From contig CAIKMD010000002.1 of the NCBI GenBank assembly GCA_903828515.1, positions 1-64,000 on the forward strand: 64,000 bases of DNA. The letters run 5' to 3'. Of the stretch, positions 43,931 to 54,517 are shown one piece after another; within the stretch, counting starts at the first letter, position 1; every line of letters starts with the position of its first letter. Under the pieces are notes generated by a model. That model made no database searches. It was not told the origin of the DNA and was given only the letters and a program-made list of their open reading frames with translations. This DNA comes from an uncultured Rhodospirillales bacterium. GTDB lineage: Bacteria; Pseudomonadota; Alphaproteobacteria; ATCC43930; CGMCC-115725. The position numbers and the translations under genes were made by a program.

Positions 43931-45220
43931 ATGAGAGCCAAGCTCGGTTTGAGGGCATTGATCGCCGCGGGCGGTCTGCTGTGGGCGGCCATGACGCCGA
44001 TGGCCTATGCCGCCGACGATACGATCAAGATCGGCGTCCTGCATTCCCTGTCCGGCACGATGGCGATCAGCGAGGCGACTCTCAAGGACACTGTCCTGAT
44101 GATGGTCGATGATCTCAACAAAAAGGGCGGGCTACTCGGCAAGAAGGTCGAGGCTGTCGTGGTCGATCCGGCATCGGATTGGCCGCTCTTTGCCGAAAAG
44201 GCGCGCGAGCTGATTCAGAAGGACAAGGTCGCGGTCGTGTTCGGCTGCTGGACCTCGGTGTCGCGCAAATCCGTGCTGCCGGTGTTCGAAGAGCTCAACG
44301 GGCTGCTGTTCTATCCGGTGCAGTACGAAGGCGAGGAAAGCTCCAAGAACGTCTTCTACACCGGCGCCGCGCCGAATCAGCAGGCGATTCCGGCGGTCGA
44401 CTACCTGATGAGCAAGGACGGCGGCGAGGTGAAGCGCTGGGTGCTCGAAGGAACCGATTACGTCTATCCGCAGACCACGAACAAGATCCTGAAAGCCTAT
44501 CTACTGGCCAAGGGCGTTCCGGAAGCCGACGTCATGGTCAACTACACGCCGTTTGGCTTCGCCGATTGGCAGACCGAAGTTGCGGCGATCAAGAAGTTCG
44601 GCGGGGCTGGCAAGAAGACCGCCGTCGTCTCGACCGTCAACGGCGACGCGAACGTGCCCTTCTACAAGGAACTCGCCAACCAGGGCATCAAGGCGTCGGA
44701 TATTCCGGTCGTCGCCTTCTCGGTCGGCGAAGAAGAGCTCTCCGGCTTCGATACCAAGAATCTCGTCGGCCATCTCGCCGCCTGGAACTACTTCGAATCG
44801 GTCAAGACGCCTGAGAACGCCGCGTTCATCAAGCAGTGGCACACCTTTACGAAGAACGACAAGCGCACCACCAACGATCCGATGGAGGCGACGTATATCG
44901 GCTTCAAGATGTGGACCCAGGCGGTGGAGCAGGCGGGCACCACCAACGTCGACGCGGTGCGTCAGGCGATGTACGGCCAGAAGGTCAAGAACCTGACCGG
45001 CGGCGTCGCGGTGATGAACTCGAACCATCATCTCTCGAAGCCGGTGCTGATCGGCGAGATCCAAGCGAACGGTCAATTCGACACGGTGTGGCAGACCAAG
45101 GGCGTGATCAAAGCCGACGCGTGGAGCCCCTATCTCCCCGAGGACAAGGGCAAGATCGCCGACTGGACCTTCCCGTGGGCCTGCGGCAATTGCACGGCGC
45201 CGAAATACAAAGCCGATTGA
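43931..45220 (+). CDS. urtA: Urea ABC transporter substrate-binding protein UrtA
   Basis: 429 residues. The signal peptide ends AYAADD (about residue 28). KIGVLHSLSGTMAISE, VDPASDWPLFAEKA and VAVVFGCWTSVSRKSVLPVFEELNGLLFYPVQYEG are UrtA landmarks. It binds urea in the periplasm and delivers it to UrtBC. GAAGGGGGAAGAAGC precedes the ATG. It is separated from urtB by 55 bases containing an 11-bp hairpin. Confidence 0.96.
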   Translation: MRAKLGLRALIAAGGLLWAAMTPMAYAADDTIKIGVLHSLSGTMAISEATLKDTVLMMVDDLNKKGGLLGKKVEAVVVDPASDWPLFAEKARELIQKDKVAVVFGCWTSVSRKSVLPVFEELNGLLFYPVQYEGEESSKNVFYTGAAPNQQAIPAVDYLMSKDGGEVKRWVLEGTDYVYPQTTNKILKAYLLAKGVPEADVMVNYTPFGFADWQTEVAAIKKFGGAGKKTAVVSTVNGDANVPFYKELANQGIKASDIPVVAFSVGEEELSGFDTKNLVGHLAAWNYFESVKTPENAAFIKQWHTFTKNDKRTTNDPMEATYIGFKMWTQAVEQAGTTNVDAVRQAMYGQKVKNLTGGVAVMNSNHHLSKPVLIGEIQANGQFDTVWQTKGVIKADAWSPYLPEDKGKIADWTFPWACGNCTAPKYKAD

Positions 45221-45233
45221 TGTGAGGGTGTGT

Positions 45234-45258
45234 GCCCGGTTCCAGGCTGGAACCGGGC
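45234..45258 (+). other. Perfect 11-bp hairpin between urtA and urtB
   Basis: GCCCGGTTCCA (45234-45244) pairs with TGGAACCGGGC (45248-45258) around GGC. No T run follows, so it is not a standard terminator. Hairpins at this place after a binding protein gene commonly protect the upstream mRNA from 3' decay and give more binding protein than permease. Confidence 0.75.
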
Positions 45259-45275
45259 ATCGCCGGTATCAATTC

Positions 45276-46889
45276 ATGTCTCGCATCGCTTGTTTCATTC
45301 TCGTTTTGGTCGCGTTGATCGGGATGCCGCGTCTTGCGGCGGCCGATCCGCTCGACGATCTTGTGCAGAAACTTGGCGCCGACGATTTCGATACCAAGAT
45401 CGAAGCGGTGAATGGGCTCGCGGCGCTTCCCGATGGCCGCGTCCTCCATGTGCTCAACGAACTTTCGAGCGGCGCGCTTTATACGACGAGCGACCATCAT
45501 GTGGTGGTCGGCGAAGAAAGCGGCGACGGTTACACGACATCCGATCCGGTGGATGGTCATGCTCTGGGCAAGGCCGCGAGCGACGACCTCGACAAGATAC
45601 GCCTCAACAATCGTTTGCGCGGCGCGATCGATTCGGCCAAAGGCGGGCTTCTGCTCTTCAGCGATCAGCGCGACGACCGGCTTGCCGCTGCGGCCGATGC
45701 TCTCGCGCATCCCGATCCGTCGCGGATCGCCGCACTGGTAAAGGCGGCAGTCAATGAAAAGGATTCCGGCGTCCGTGCGGCGATGGAACGCGCGATCGCC
45801 GCCGCGCGACTGACGAGTGGCGACAAAGCAGAACAACTCGCTGCAATCACTGCCTTGTCCGGTAGCTCGGACCGGACGGTCCTTGGTCTGTTGAGCGACC
45901 GTCGTGCCGCAACCGATCTCGATCCGACGGTCAAACAGGCGCTCGATCAGGCGATAAGTTCGATCTCGCGGCGGCTGCAATTGATCGGCATCGCCGCGAC
46001 CATTTTCGAGGGCTTGAGCCTCGGGAGCATCCTGCTGCTCGCCGCGATCGGCCTCGCCATCACCTTTGGCGTGATGGGCGTCATCAACATGGCGCATGGC
46101 GAGATGATCATGCTCGGCGCCTATACGACCTATGTGACGCAACAAGTGTTCACGGCCTTTCTTCCGCCCGGCTGGCTGGATGCTTATCTGGTCGTCGCGG
46201 TGCCTGCTGGGTTCATCGTGGCTGGCGGGGTCGGAATCCTGCTCGAACGCAGCGTGATCCGGTTTCTCTACGGCCGTCCGCTCGAAACCCTGCTGGCAAC
46301 CTGGGGCGTTAGCCTGATCCTGCAGCAACTGGTGCGCACGATCTTCGGCTCGCCCAACAAGGCGGTGGCCAATCCAAGCTGGATGACCGGTGGTATTCAG
46401 CTCTTGGGCGGCGGCACGCTGACCTGGAATCGCATCGTCATTCTGATCTTCTGTTTCGTCGTTCTCGGCGTCCTGGCTTTCGTGCTGCGGCGAACTTCGT
46501 TCGGGTTGCACATGCGCGCCGTCACCCAGAATCGCGACATGGCGGCGGCGATGGGAATCCCGACCGCCCGCGTCGACGCGCTCACCTTTGGCCTTGGATC
46601 GGGCATCGCCGGCATGGCGGGCGTGGCGCTGTCGCAGATCGGCAATGTCAGCCCCAATCTCGGCACGATCTACATCGTCGACAGCTTCCTCGTTGTCGTG
46701 TTCGGTGGCGTCGGAAGCCTGCTCGGCACGCTGGCGGGCGCGATGACGCTCGGCATCGTGAACAAGATTCTCGAGCCGGTGGTCGGCGCGGTGCTCGGTA
46801 AGGTCGTGGTGCTCCTCTGCATCATTCTGTTCATCCAGAAGCGGCCGCGCGGATTGTTTGCGCTCAAGGGCCGCGCGGTGGAGCATTGA
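45276..46889 (+). CDS. urtB: Urea ABC transporter permease UrtB
   Basis: 537 residues. UrtB proteins carry a signal peptide and a long periplasmic N-terminal domain before the LivH-like permease; here the signal is MSRIACFILVLVALIGMPRLAAAD and the permease starts near residue 240 (IFEGLSLGSILLLAAIGLAITFGVMGVINMAHGEM). The ATG at 45276 is chosen because the signal peptide begins there. Overlap and spacing show it is cotranscribed with urtC. Confidence 0.95.
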   Translation: MSRIACFILVLVALIGMPRLAAADPLDDLVQKLGADDFDTKIEAVNGLAALPDGRVLHVLNELSSGALYTTSDHHVVVGEESGDGYTTSDPVDGHALGKAASDDLDKIRLNNRLRGAIDSAKGGLLLFSDQRDDRLAAAADALAHPDPSRIAALVKAAVNEKDSGVRAAMERAIAAARLTSGDKAEQLAAITALSGSSDRTVLGLLSDRRAATDLDPTVKQALDQAISSISRRLQLIGIAATIFEGLSLGSILLLAAIGLAITFGVMGVINMAHGEMIMLGAYTTYVTQQVFTAFLPPGWLDAYLVVAVPAGFIVAGGVGILLERSVIRFLYGRPLETLLATWGVSLILQQLVRTIFGSPNKAVANPSWMTGGIQLLGGGTLTWNRIVILIFCFVVLGVLAFVLRRTSFGLHMRAVTQNRDMAAAMGIPTARVDALTFGLGSGIAGMAGVALSQIGNVSPNLGTIYIVDSFLVVVFGGVGSLLGTLAGAMTLGIVNKILEPVVGAVLGKVVVLLCIILFIQKRPRGLFALKGRAVEH

Positions 46890-46891
46890 CG

Positions 46892-48013
46892 ATGGGCGCC
46901 ACGGCTCTTTTCGATCGTCGCGGTTGGCTCTGGTTTCTCGGCATCGGGCTGGTGCTCGTCGTCGGCGTCCCGCTGCTCAATGCGCTGCCGGTGACGTCGC
47001 CGCTGCACATACCGAATTATCTCGTTCCCTTGTTTGGCAAATACAGCTGCTACGCGCTGCTCGCGCTGAGTCTCGATCTGGTCTGGGGCTATGCGGGTAT
47101 CCTGAGCCTTGGGCATGGTGCCTTCTTCGCGCTCGGCGGCTATGCCATGGGCATGTACCTGATGCGCCAGATCGGTGCGCGCGGGGTCTATGCCAATGCG
47201 CAACTGCCGGATTTCATGGTCTTTCTCAATTGGAAGGAATTGCCCTGGTACTGGTATGGGTTCGATCATTTCGCGCTCGCCGCCGCCATGGTTCTGCTCG
47301 TGCCGGGGCTGCTGGCCTTCATCTTCGGCTGGTTCGCGTTCCGCTCGCGGGTTACCGGCGTTTATCTCTCGATCATCACCCAGGCGCTGACCTATGCGCT
47401 GCTGCTGGTGTTCTTCCGCAACGACACCGGGTTCGGCGGGAATAATGGCCTGACCGACTTCAAGGAAATTCTCGGCTTCGACATTCAGTCGGCGGGAACG
47501 CGCCGTGGCCTTTACATCGCGTCGATTGTCGCGCTGGGCCTGGGCTTCCTGCTCTGCCGCGCAATTGTCTCGTCGAAGCTCGGCCGCGTCCTTCTCGCTC
47601 TGCGCGACGCCGAAAGCCGCGTCCGGTTCTTGGGGTATTCCGTCGCCTACACGAAGCTCTTCGTCTTCACCGTATCGGCCTGCATCGCCGGTATCGCGGG
47701 CGCGCTCTATGTGCCGCAGGTCGGCATCATCAATCCATCCGAGTTTTCGCCGGCCAATTCGATCGAGATCGCCATCTGGGTTGCTGTCGGTGGACGGGGC
47801 ACGCTGATCGGCGCCGTCATCGGCGCGGTTGCCGTCAACCTGATGAAAACCTGGCTGACCGGTTCATTGCCGGAATTGTGGCTCTTCGCGCTCGGCGGAT
47901 TGTTCGTGGTGATGACCTTGCTGTTCCCGAAGGGCGTGATCGGCATGATGGCGCAATGGCGCGCCCGTCGTCGTCCACCGCCGGCCGCGGTCGTGCCGGA
48001 GCCGACATCATGA
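46892..48013 (+). CDS. urtC: Urea ABC transporter permease UrtC
   Basis: 373 residues, LivM-like permease with about nine membrane segments. LDLVWGYAGILSLGHGAFFALGGYAMGMYLMRQ and the C-terminal GRGTLIGAVIGAVAVNLMKTW are family marks. The insertion YANAQLPDFMVFLNWKELPWYWYG is typical of UrtC. The ATG at 46892 follows GGAG; a TTG two codons earlier is less likely. Stop overlaps urtD. Confidence 0.95.
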   Translation: MGATALFDRRGWLWFLGIGLVLVVGVPLLNALPVTSPLHIPNYLVPLFGKYSCYALLALSLDLVWGYAGILSLGHGAFFALGGYAMGMYLMRQIGARGVYANAQLPDFMVFLNWKELPWYWYGFDHFALAAAMVLLVPGLLAFIFGWFAFRSRVTGVYLSIITQALTYALLLVFFRNDTGFGGNNGLTDFKEILGFDIQSAGTRRGLYIASIVALGLGFLLCRAIVSSKLGRVLLALRDAESRVRFLGYSVAYTKLFVFTVSACIAGIAGALYVPQVGIINPSEFSPANSIEIAIWVAVGGRGTLIGAVIGAVAVNLMKTWLTGSLPELWLFALGGLFVVMTLLFPKGVIGMMAQWRARRRPPPAAVVPEPTS

Positions 48014-48783
48014 GCGTCGCGGCAACCCAAGCCCCCGGTCCGGCGCCCGACTCACTCCTCTATCTCGACGGCGTGACCGTCAGCTTTGACGGCTTCAAGG
48101 CGCTCAACAACCTGTCGCTGGTGGTCGGCAAAGGCGAATTGCGCTGCATCATCGGCCCGAACGGTGCCGGAAAGACCACGATGATGGACGTGATCACGGG
48201 CAAGACCCGGCCCGACAGCGGCGCGGTTTTCTTCGGCGGCAACACCGATCTCACGCGTCTCGACGAAGCGCAGATCGCCAATCTCGGTATCGGCCGCAAA
48301 TTCCAGCGGCCGACCGTGTTCGAGAATCTGACGGTTTTCGAGAATCTCGAGCTGGCGCAAAAGAACCAACGGGGCACGTTCAAGGTCCTTTTTTCGACGT
48401 TGCCGGAAACGCAACGCAAAGGCATACGCGCCACGCTCGAAACCATCGGCCTTGCCGATCGTGAAACCGCACGTGCCGGTGCCTTGAGTCACGGTCAGAA
48501 ACAGTGGCTCGAAATCGGCATGCTGCTGATCCAGGACCAGCAATTGCTGCTGCTCGACGAACCGGTGGCCGGCATGACCGATCATGAAACCGAGGCGACA
48601 GCGAAGCTGTTTCTCAGCCTGGCCGGCGAGCGCACCCTGGTCGTCGTGGAACACGACATGGAATTCGTGCGCAGCCTCGCCGCGCGCGTCACGGTGCTGC
48701 ACGAAGGCTCGGTCCTCGCCGAGGGGACGATCGATTACGTGCAGGCGCATCCCGACGTCATCGAAGTTTATCTGGGGCGATAG
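48010..48783 (+). CDS. urtD: Urea ABC transporter ATP-binding protein UrtD
   Basis: 257 residues. Walker A GPNGAGKTT, signature LSHGQKQWLEIGMLL and Walker B LLLLDEPVAGMTDHE, the last being the UrtD form of the LivG family. Its ATGA start overlaps the urtC stop (48010-48013), which decides the start codon. Confidence 0.96.
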   Translation: MSVAATQAPGPAPDSLLYLDGVTVSFDGFKALNNLSLVVGKGELRCIIGPNGAGKTTMMDVITGKTRPDSGAVFFGGNTDLTRLDEAQIANLGIGRKFQRPTVFENLTVFENLELAQKNQRGTFKVLFSTLPETQRKGIRATLETIGLADRETARAGALSHGQKQWLEIGMLLIQDQQLLLLDEPVAGMTDHETEATAKLFLSLAGERTLVVVEHDMEFVRSLAARVTVLHEGSVLAEGTIDYVQAHPDVIEVYLGR

Positions 48784-48785
48784 GG

Positions 48786-49481
48786 ATGCTGACTGCCGAT
48801 GGCATCGATCTCTATTACGGCGCCAGCCACATCCTGCGCGGCGTCAGCATCGGCGCCGAACCGGGCAAGATCACCTGTGTCCTCGGCCGGAACGGCGTCG
48901 GCAAGACCAGCCTGCTTCGCGCCATTGTCGGGCTGCAGGCGATCCGCGCCGGGCGCATCATGTGGGAAGGCAAGGACATTACCGCGCTGCCAACCCATGA
49001 GCGCGCGCGTCGCGGCATCTCGCTGGTGCCGCAGGGCCGCGATATCTTTCCACGTCTGACCGTGCAGGAAAATCTCGAAACCGGCATGGCGCCGCTGCCG
49101 CGCGACAAGCGCTCGATCCCCGAGGAGATTTTCACGCTCTTTCCGGTCCTGCGGAGCATGCTCGGCCGGCGCGGCGGCGATCTGTCGGGCGGCCAGCAAC
49201 AGCAATTGGCGATCGGTCGCGCCCTGGTGATGCGCCCGCGCCTGCTGATCCTCGACGAACCGACCGAAGGAATCCAACCGTCGATCATCAAGGATATCGA
49301 GCGGGTCATTCGCGGCCTGGCGGCGCGTGGCGATATGGCGATCATTCTGGTCGAGCAGTATTTCGAGTTCGCGCGCGATCTGGCGGACCGCTATGTCGTG
49401 ATGGAGCGCGGAGAGATCGTGCTTTCCGGCGAGGCGCGCGATATGGTCGAAACCGATGTCCGTCGCTACCTTACGGTATGA
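48786..49481 (+). CDS. urtE: Urea ABC transporter ATP-binding protein UrtE
   Basis: 231 residues, LivF-like. Walker A GRNGVGKTS, signature LSGGQQQQLAIGRAL and Walker B LLILDEPTEGIQPSI, where EGIQPS is the UrtE form. It starts 2 bases after the urtD stop and overlaps ureD by 26 bases, joining transport and urease genes in one transcript. Confidence 0.96.
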   Translation: MLTADGIDLYYGASHILRGVSIGAEPGKITCVLGRNGVGKTSLLRAIVGLQAIRAGRIMWEGKDITALPTHERARRGISLVPQGRDIFPRLTVQENLETGMAPLPRDKRSIPEEIFTLFPVLRSMLGRRGGDLSGGQQQQLAIGRALVMRPRLLILDEPTEGIQPSIIKDIERVIRGLAARGDMAIILVEQYFEFARDLADRYVVMERGEIVLSGEARDMVETDVRRYLTV

Positions 49482-50334
49482 AGCGTCGCCGCCTGCAGCC
49501 GCCATCGTGCCGGCTGCCTCGCTGCAGCGCGCCCACGGAGAAGCAGAACTTGTTTTCGGCCGACGCGGCGCCGAAACCGTCTTGCGCCATCTTCATCAGC
49601 GCAACCCCTGCCGCATTCTTTTTCCCGATGCTGATGCCGGTGAACCCAAACTCGCCGTGCTGCTGACGACGTCCGGCGGTCTCACCGGGGGTGACGACAT
49701 TCGTATCCGTGTTGCCATGGAAGCGGGGGCAGAGGGAGTGGTGACAACCCAGGCCGCCGAGAAGCTCTATCGCTCGCTCGGCCCGAATACGCGTATCGCG
49801 GTCGATCTGTCGATCGCGGCCGATTCCTGGTTCGAATACCTGCCGCAGGAAACCATTCTCTTCGACAATGCGCGGCTCGATCGCCGCACGTGCGTCGACG
49901 TGGAAAAGAGCGGACGATTTCTCGGCTGCGAAATGGTCGCCTTTGGGCGCGCTGCCCATGGCGAGGCGATGACGAGCGGGCATCTCTTCGACCGGTGGCA
50001 GGTTTGGCGTGACGGCAAACTGTTGTGGTCCGATGCTCTGTTGCTGGACGGAGACATTGCCGCGTCGCTCGCCTCGCCGTTTCAATTTGCCGGCGCCACC
50101 GCCATCGCGACGGCCATCTATGTCGGCCCCGACGCCGAGGATCTGTTGCCGGTTGCCCGCGAACTCGCCCAGTCAACCGAGCACGGCGGCGCCAGTCTGG
50201 TCGGCGGTGTTTTGGTCGCGCGGTTTGTTGATCGTTCGGCGCGTGTCGTGCGTCATGACCTCATGCACTATTTGATGAATCTGCGTCATGCGGCCGGTCG
50301 CGCGGCCGTGCTGCCGCGCATCTGGCACAGCTAG
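49456..50334 (+). CDS. ureD: Urease accessory protein UreD
   Basis: 292 residues. Family marks are LLTTSGGLTGGDDIRI, VVTTQAAEKLYRS, FEYLPQETILFDNARL and the C-terminal HDLMHYLMNLRHAAGRAAVLPRIW. UreD is the platform for the UreDFG complex that loads nickel into apo-urease. The ATG lies inside the end of urtE, so translation is coupled. Confidence 0.94.
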   Translation: MSVATLRYEASPPAAAIVPAASLQRAHGEAELVFGRRGAETVLRHLHQRNPCRILFPDADAGEPKLAVLLTTSGGLTGGDDIRIRVAMEAGAEGVVTTQAAEKLYRSLGPNTRIAVDLSIAADSWFEYLPQETILFDNARLDRRTCVDVEKSGRFLGCEMVAFGRAAHGEAMTSGHLFDRWQVWRDGKLLWSDALLLDGDIAASLASPFQFAGATAIATAIYVGPDAEDLLPVARELAQSTEHGGASLVGGVLVARFVDRSARVVRHDLMHYLMNLRHAAGRAAVLPRIWHS

Positions 50335-50352
50335 GCTTTTGGAACCGCCGCG

Positions 50353-50655
50353 ATGAATCTGACCCCGCGTGAAAAGGATAAATTACTGATCGCGATGGCG
50401 GCCATCGTCGCGCGAAAGCGGCTCGAACGCGGGGTGAAGCTCAACCATCCCGAAGCCATCGCCCTCATCACCGATTTCGTCGTCGAAGGCGCGCGCGACG
50501 GACGCAGCGTTGCAGAGCTGATGCGCGATGGCGCAACGGTCCTTCGGCGCGATCAGGTGATGGAGGGCATTCCGGAAATGATCCACGATATCCAGGTCGA
50601 GGCGACGTTCCCCGACGGAACCAAGCTCGTCACTGTTCACCAGCCGATCCGCTGA
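50353..50655 (+). CDS. ureA: Urease subunit gamma
   Basis: 100 residues, the standard length. [23 protein letters not shown] and [28 protein letters not shown] are diagnostic. First structural gene, 18 bases after ureD. Confidence 0.97.
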   Translation: MNLTPREKDKLLIAMAAIVARKRLERGVKLNHPEAIALITDFVVEGARDGRSVAELMRDGATVLRRDQVMEGIPEMIHDIQVEATFPDGTKLVTVHQPIR

Positions 50656-50666
50656 AGGAAATTGCG

Positions 50667-50978
50667 ATGATCCCGGGCGAAATCATCACGAAGGCGGGCG
50701 AGATCGAACTGAATGTCGGGCGCGCAACGGTCACGCTCGATGTTGCCAATTCGGGCGACCGGCCGATCCAGGTCGGCTCGCATTACCACTTCTTCGAGAC
50801 CAATCCGGCGCTCGTCTTCGACCGCGATAAAGCGCGCGGCTTCCGCCTCGACATCGCGGCCGGCACGGCGACGCGGTTCGAGCCGGGGCAAACGCGTAGC
50901 GTCCAACTCGTCGCTTACGGTGGCGCGGAAATCGTCTACGGGTTTCGCGCCGCGATTTCCGGACCCTTGAAAGGCTGA
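50667..50978 (+). CDS. ureB: Urease subunit beta
   Basis: 103 residues, standard length. [17 protein letters not shown], then [15 protein letters not shown] and [10 protein letters not shown] are diagnostic. Separated from ureA by 11 bases with AAGGAA as ribosome binding site, and from ureC by 4 bases. Confidence 0.97.
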   Translation: MIPGEIITKAGEIELNVGRATVTLDVANSGDRPIQVGSHYHFFETNPALVFDRDKARGFRLDIAAGTATRFEPGQTRSVQLVAYGGAEIVYGFRAAISGPLKG

Positions 50979-50982
50979 GATC

Positions 50983-52695
50983 ATGGCCACGCGAATATCA
51001 CGCGCCGCCTATGCCGGCATGTTCGGCCCGACCACCGGCGATCGGGTGCGTCTCGCCGATACCGAACTCTTTATCGAAGTCGAAGAGGATCGCACGCTTT
51101 ACGGCGAAGAGGTCAAGTTTGGCGGCGGCAAGGTCATTCGCGACGGCATGGGGCAAAGCCAGCGCGGCCGGTCCGAGGGCGCCGTCGATACCGTCATCAC
51201 CAACGCGCTCATTCTCGATCATTGGGGCATTGTCAAAGCCGATATCGGCTTGCGCGACGGGCGCATCTTCGCGATCGGCAAGGCGGGCAATCCCGATATT
51301 CAGCCCGGTGTCGACATCATCATCGGTCCGGGCACCGAGGCGATTGCCGGCGAGGGCAAGATCGTCACCGCCGGCGGCATCGACGCGCATATCCATTTTA
51401 TCTGCCCGCAACAGATCGACGAAGCGCTCTATTCGGGGGTCACGACGATGATGGGCGGGGGCACCGGCCCGGCCGCCGGCACCGCCGCGACGACCTGCAC
51501 GCCGGGCCCCTGGCACATGGCGCGCATGCTGCAGGCGGCCGAGGCCTTCCCGATGAATCTGGGGTTCTTCGCCAAGGGCAATGCCTCGCAGCCGCGCGCG
51601 CTGATCGAGCAGATCGAGGCAGGCGCCTGCGGCATGAAGCTACACGAGGATTGGGGAACCACGCCGGCGGCAATCGATTGCTGTCTTACCGTGGCGGACG
51701 AACACGACGTTCAGGTGCTGATCCATACCGACACGCTCAATGAGTCGGGCTTCGTCGAAGACACGATTGCGGCGTTCAAGGGCCGGACCATCCACGCCTT
51801 CCACACCGAGGGCGCGGGCGGCGGTCATGCGCCCGACATCATCCGGCTCTGCGGCGAGCCCAATGTCCTGCCGTCATCGACCAATCCGACGCGGCCTTAC
51901 ACCATCAACACGCTCGACGAACATCTCGACATGCTGATGGTGTGCCATCATCTCGATCCGAAAATCAGCGAAGACGTTGCCTTCGCCGAAAGTAGGATCC
52001 GGCGCGAGACGATTGCCGCCGAGGATATTCTTCACGACCTCGGCGCGTTCTCGATCATCTCGTCGGACAGCCAGGCGATGGGACGGGTCGGCGAGGTCAT
52101 CATCCGGACCTGGCAGACTGCCGACAAGATGAAGAAACAGCGCGGCCGTTTGTCTGAGGAAAAAGGCGATAACGACAATTTCCGCGCGCGCCGCTACGTC
52201 GCCAAGTACACGATCAATCCCGCCATCGCGCAGGGCATTTCGCGCCATGTCGGCTCGATCGAACCGGGGAAGCTCGCCGATCTCGTTGTCTGGTCGCCGG
52301 CCTTTTTCGGCGTGAAGCCCGATCTCATTCTGAAATGCGGCAGCATCGCTGCGGCGCCGATGGGCGATCCGAATGCCTCGATCCCGACACCGCAGCCGGT
52401 GCATTACCGGCCGATGTTCGCCGCGTTCGGACGTGCCGTCACCGCCAGCGCCGTCACCTTTACCAGCCGCGCCGCCGCCAGTTCGGGGATCGGCAACGCG
52501 TTCGGCCTCGCGCGCCCGATCTTGCCGGTCGAGAACACGCGCGGCGGCATCGGCAAGAAAGACATGATCCTCAACGACGCGACGCCGCGCATTTCGGTCG
52601 ATCCGGAAACCTATGAGGTGCGGGCGGACGATGTGTTATTGACCTGCGAGCCGGCCAAGGAATTGCCGATGGCCCAACGCTATTTCCTGTTCTGA
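50983..52695 (+). CDS. ureC: Urease subunit alpha (catalytic)
   Basis: 570 residues. Dinickel ligands visible are H136 and H138 (DAHIHF), carbamylated K219 (GMKLHEDWG), H248 (LIHTDTLNE) and H274 ([15 protein letters not shown]); the mobile flap carries C321-H322-H323, and the last ligand is the aspartate of [11 protein letters not shown]. All catalytic residues are present, so the enzyme should be active. It hydrolyses urea to ammonia and carbamate. Confidence 0.98.
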   Translation: MATRISRAAYAGMFGPTTGDRVRLADTELFIEVEEDRTLYGEEVKFGGGKVIRDGMGQSQRGRSEGAVDTVITNALILDHWGIVKADIGLRDGRIFAIGKAGNPDIQPGVDIIIGPGTEAIAGEGKIVTAGGIDAHIHFICPQQIDEALYSGVTTMMGGGTGPAAGTAATTCTPGPWHMARMLQAAEAFPMNLGFFAKGNASQPRALIEQIEAGACGMKLHEDWGTTPAAIDCCLTVADEHDVQVLIHTDTLNESGFVEDTIAAFKGRTIHAFHTEGAGGGHAPDIIRLCGEPNVLPSSTNPTRPYTINTLDEHLDMLMVCHHLDPKISEDVAFAESRIRRETIAAEDILHDLGAFSIISSDSQAMGRVGEVIIRTWQTADKMKKQRGRLSEEKGDNDNFRARRYVAKYTINPAIAQGISRHVGSIEPGKLADLVVWSPAFFGVKPDLILKCGSIAAAPMGDPNASIPTPQPVHYRPMFAAFGRAVTASAVTFTSRAAASSGIGNAFGLARPILPVENTRGGIGKKDMILNDATPRISVDPETYEVRADDVLLTCEPAKELPMAQRYFLF

Positions 52696-52699
52696 TCCG

Positions 52700-53182
52700 A
52701 TGCTCCGGGCGCTGCGCTATGAACGCAAAGGACATTGGCCGCGAGGCGCGGCGCGGGGCACGGTCACGCTCGCCTTCGACGAGCGGCATCGCCGCCGTTT
52801 CACGCTGACGACCGACGCGGGCGAGAATTTCCTGCTCGACCTGCCGCGCGCGGCGGTGCTCGATGCCGGCGACGGGCTCGCTCTCGACGACGGCACCTGG
52901 CTCGAGGTCCGCCCGGCCGATGAAGCGTTACTGGAAGTGCATGGCGCGACTGTCGAATTGCTCTGTCGTATCGCCTGGCATATCGGCAATCGCCATTTGT
53001 CGGCCGAGTTTCACGCCGACCGCATTCGTCTGCGCGATGATCATGTGATCGCGGCGATGCTCGAAGGGTTGGGCGCGAAGGTTCGGCGCATCGACGCGCC
53101 GTTCACCCCCGAGCGCGGCGCCTATGACGAGCACGAACACCATCACAGCGACGGTCACGGCCATGATCACCATCACCACTGA
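52700..53182 (+). CDS. ureE: Urease nickel chaperone UreE
   Basis: 160 residues. N-terminal UreE domain (LAFDERHRRRFTLTTDAGENFLLDLPRAA), then the nickel-binding domain with WHIGNRHLSAEF. The C terminus is a histidine-rich nickel tail (residues about 145-160, ending DHHHH). Starts 4 bases after ureC; overlaps ureF by 20 bases. Confidence 0.96.
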   Translation: MLRALRYERKGHWPRGAARGTVTLAFDERHRRRFTLTTDAGENFLLDLPRAAVLDAGDGLALDDGTWLEVRPADEALLEVHGATVELLCRIAWHIGNRHLSAEFHADRIRLRDDHVIAAMLEGLGAKVRRIDAPFTPERGAYDEHEHHHSDGHGHDHHHH

Positions 53183-53848
53183 AGCCGCGCTCTATCGGTT
53201 GATGACGTGGCTGTCGCCGTCCTATCCGGTGGGGGCGTTCAGTTACAGCCATGGTCTCGAATACGCGGTCGAAACCGGCATGGTCGGCGATGCCGCGAGC
53301 CTGCGCGCGTTTTGCGAGGCCGCGTTGCTGACGGGGGCGGGGCGAAGCGATGCCGCGCTTTTCGCGGCGGCATACGAGGCGGCTGCTGTCGATGATTCCG
53401 GCCGTCTCGATGAGATCACTGCTCTCGCCGCTGCATGGCGCGGCAGCCGCGAACTGGCGCTGGAAAGCGAAAGCCAGGGAACGGCTTTTCTGGCCGCGAC
53501 TAGTAAGGCTTGGCCGTCGCCACAACTCGATGCGTTTCGCGCCCGTCATCGGAGACCCGCGCTGTCGATCGCGGTGGCGGTGGCCTGCGCAGCCCATCGG
53601 ATTCCGCTGGCAGCGGCGCTCGCCGCTTATCTTCATGCGTTCGCCGCCAATCTGGTGTCGGCCGGCATACGGCTCATTCCGCTCGGTCAATCGGATGGTC
53701 AGCGCGTGACCGCCGAACTTGAGGCCAGTGTCGCGCAAGCGATTCACGATGCCGGGGCCTTATCGCTCGATGACGTCGGCACGGCGGCGCCGTTGCTCGA
53801 TTGGTGCTCGATGCGTCACGAAACCCAATATACGAGGTTGTTCAGGTC

Positions 53849-53852
<4 letters not shown>
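53163..53852 (+). CDS. ureF: Urease accessory protein UreF
   Basis: 229 residues. [25 protein letters not shown] is the UreF signature, and the C terminus [33 protein letters not shown] is typical. The ATG at 53163 inside the histidine tail of ureE is chosen for the usual distance to the signature; an earlier ATG at 53124 is possible. Acts with UreD and UreG in nickel loading. Confidence 0.94.
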
Positions 53853-54469
<617 letters not shown>

Positions 54470-54517
54470 TATTACCGCGCGTTGACCCGCGATTGATCGC
54501 GGGGTAAAGCGCCCATC

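Noticed and set aside
45108-46886. 592-codon open frame antisense to urtB
   Set aside because: It mirrors urtB in GC-rich codons, its product is rich in R, H, D and Q with no domain, and urtB is certain.
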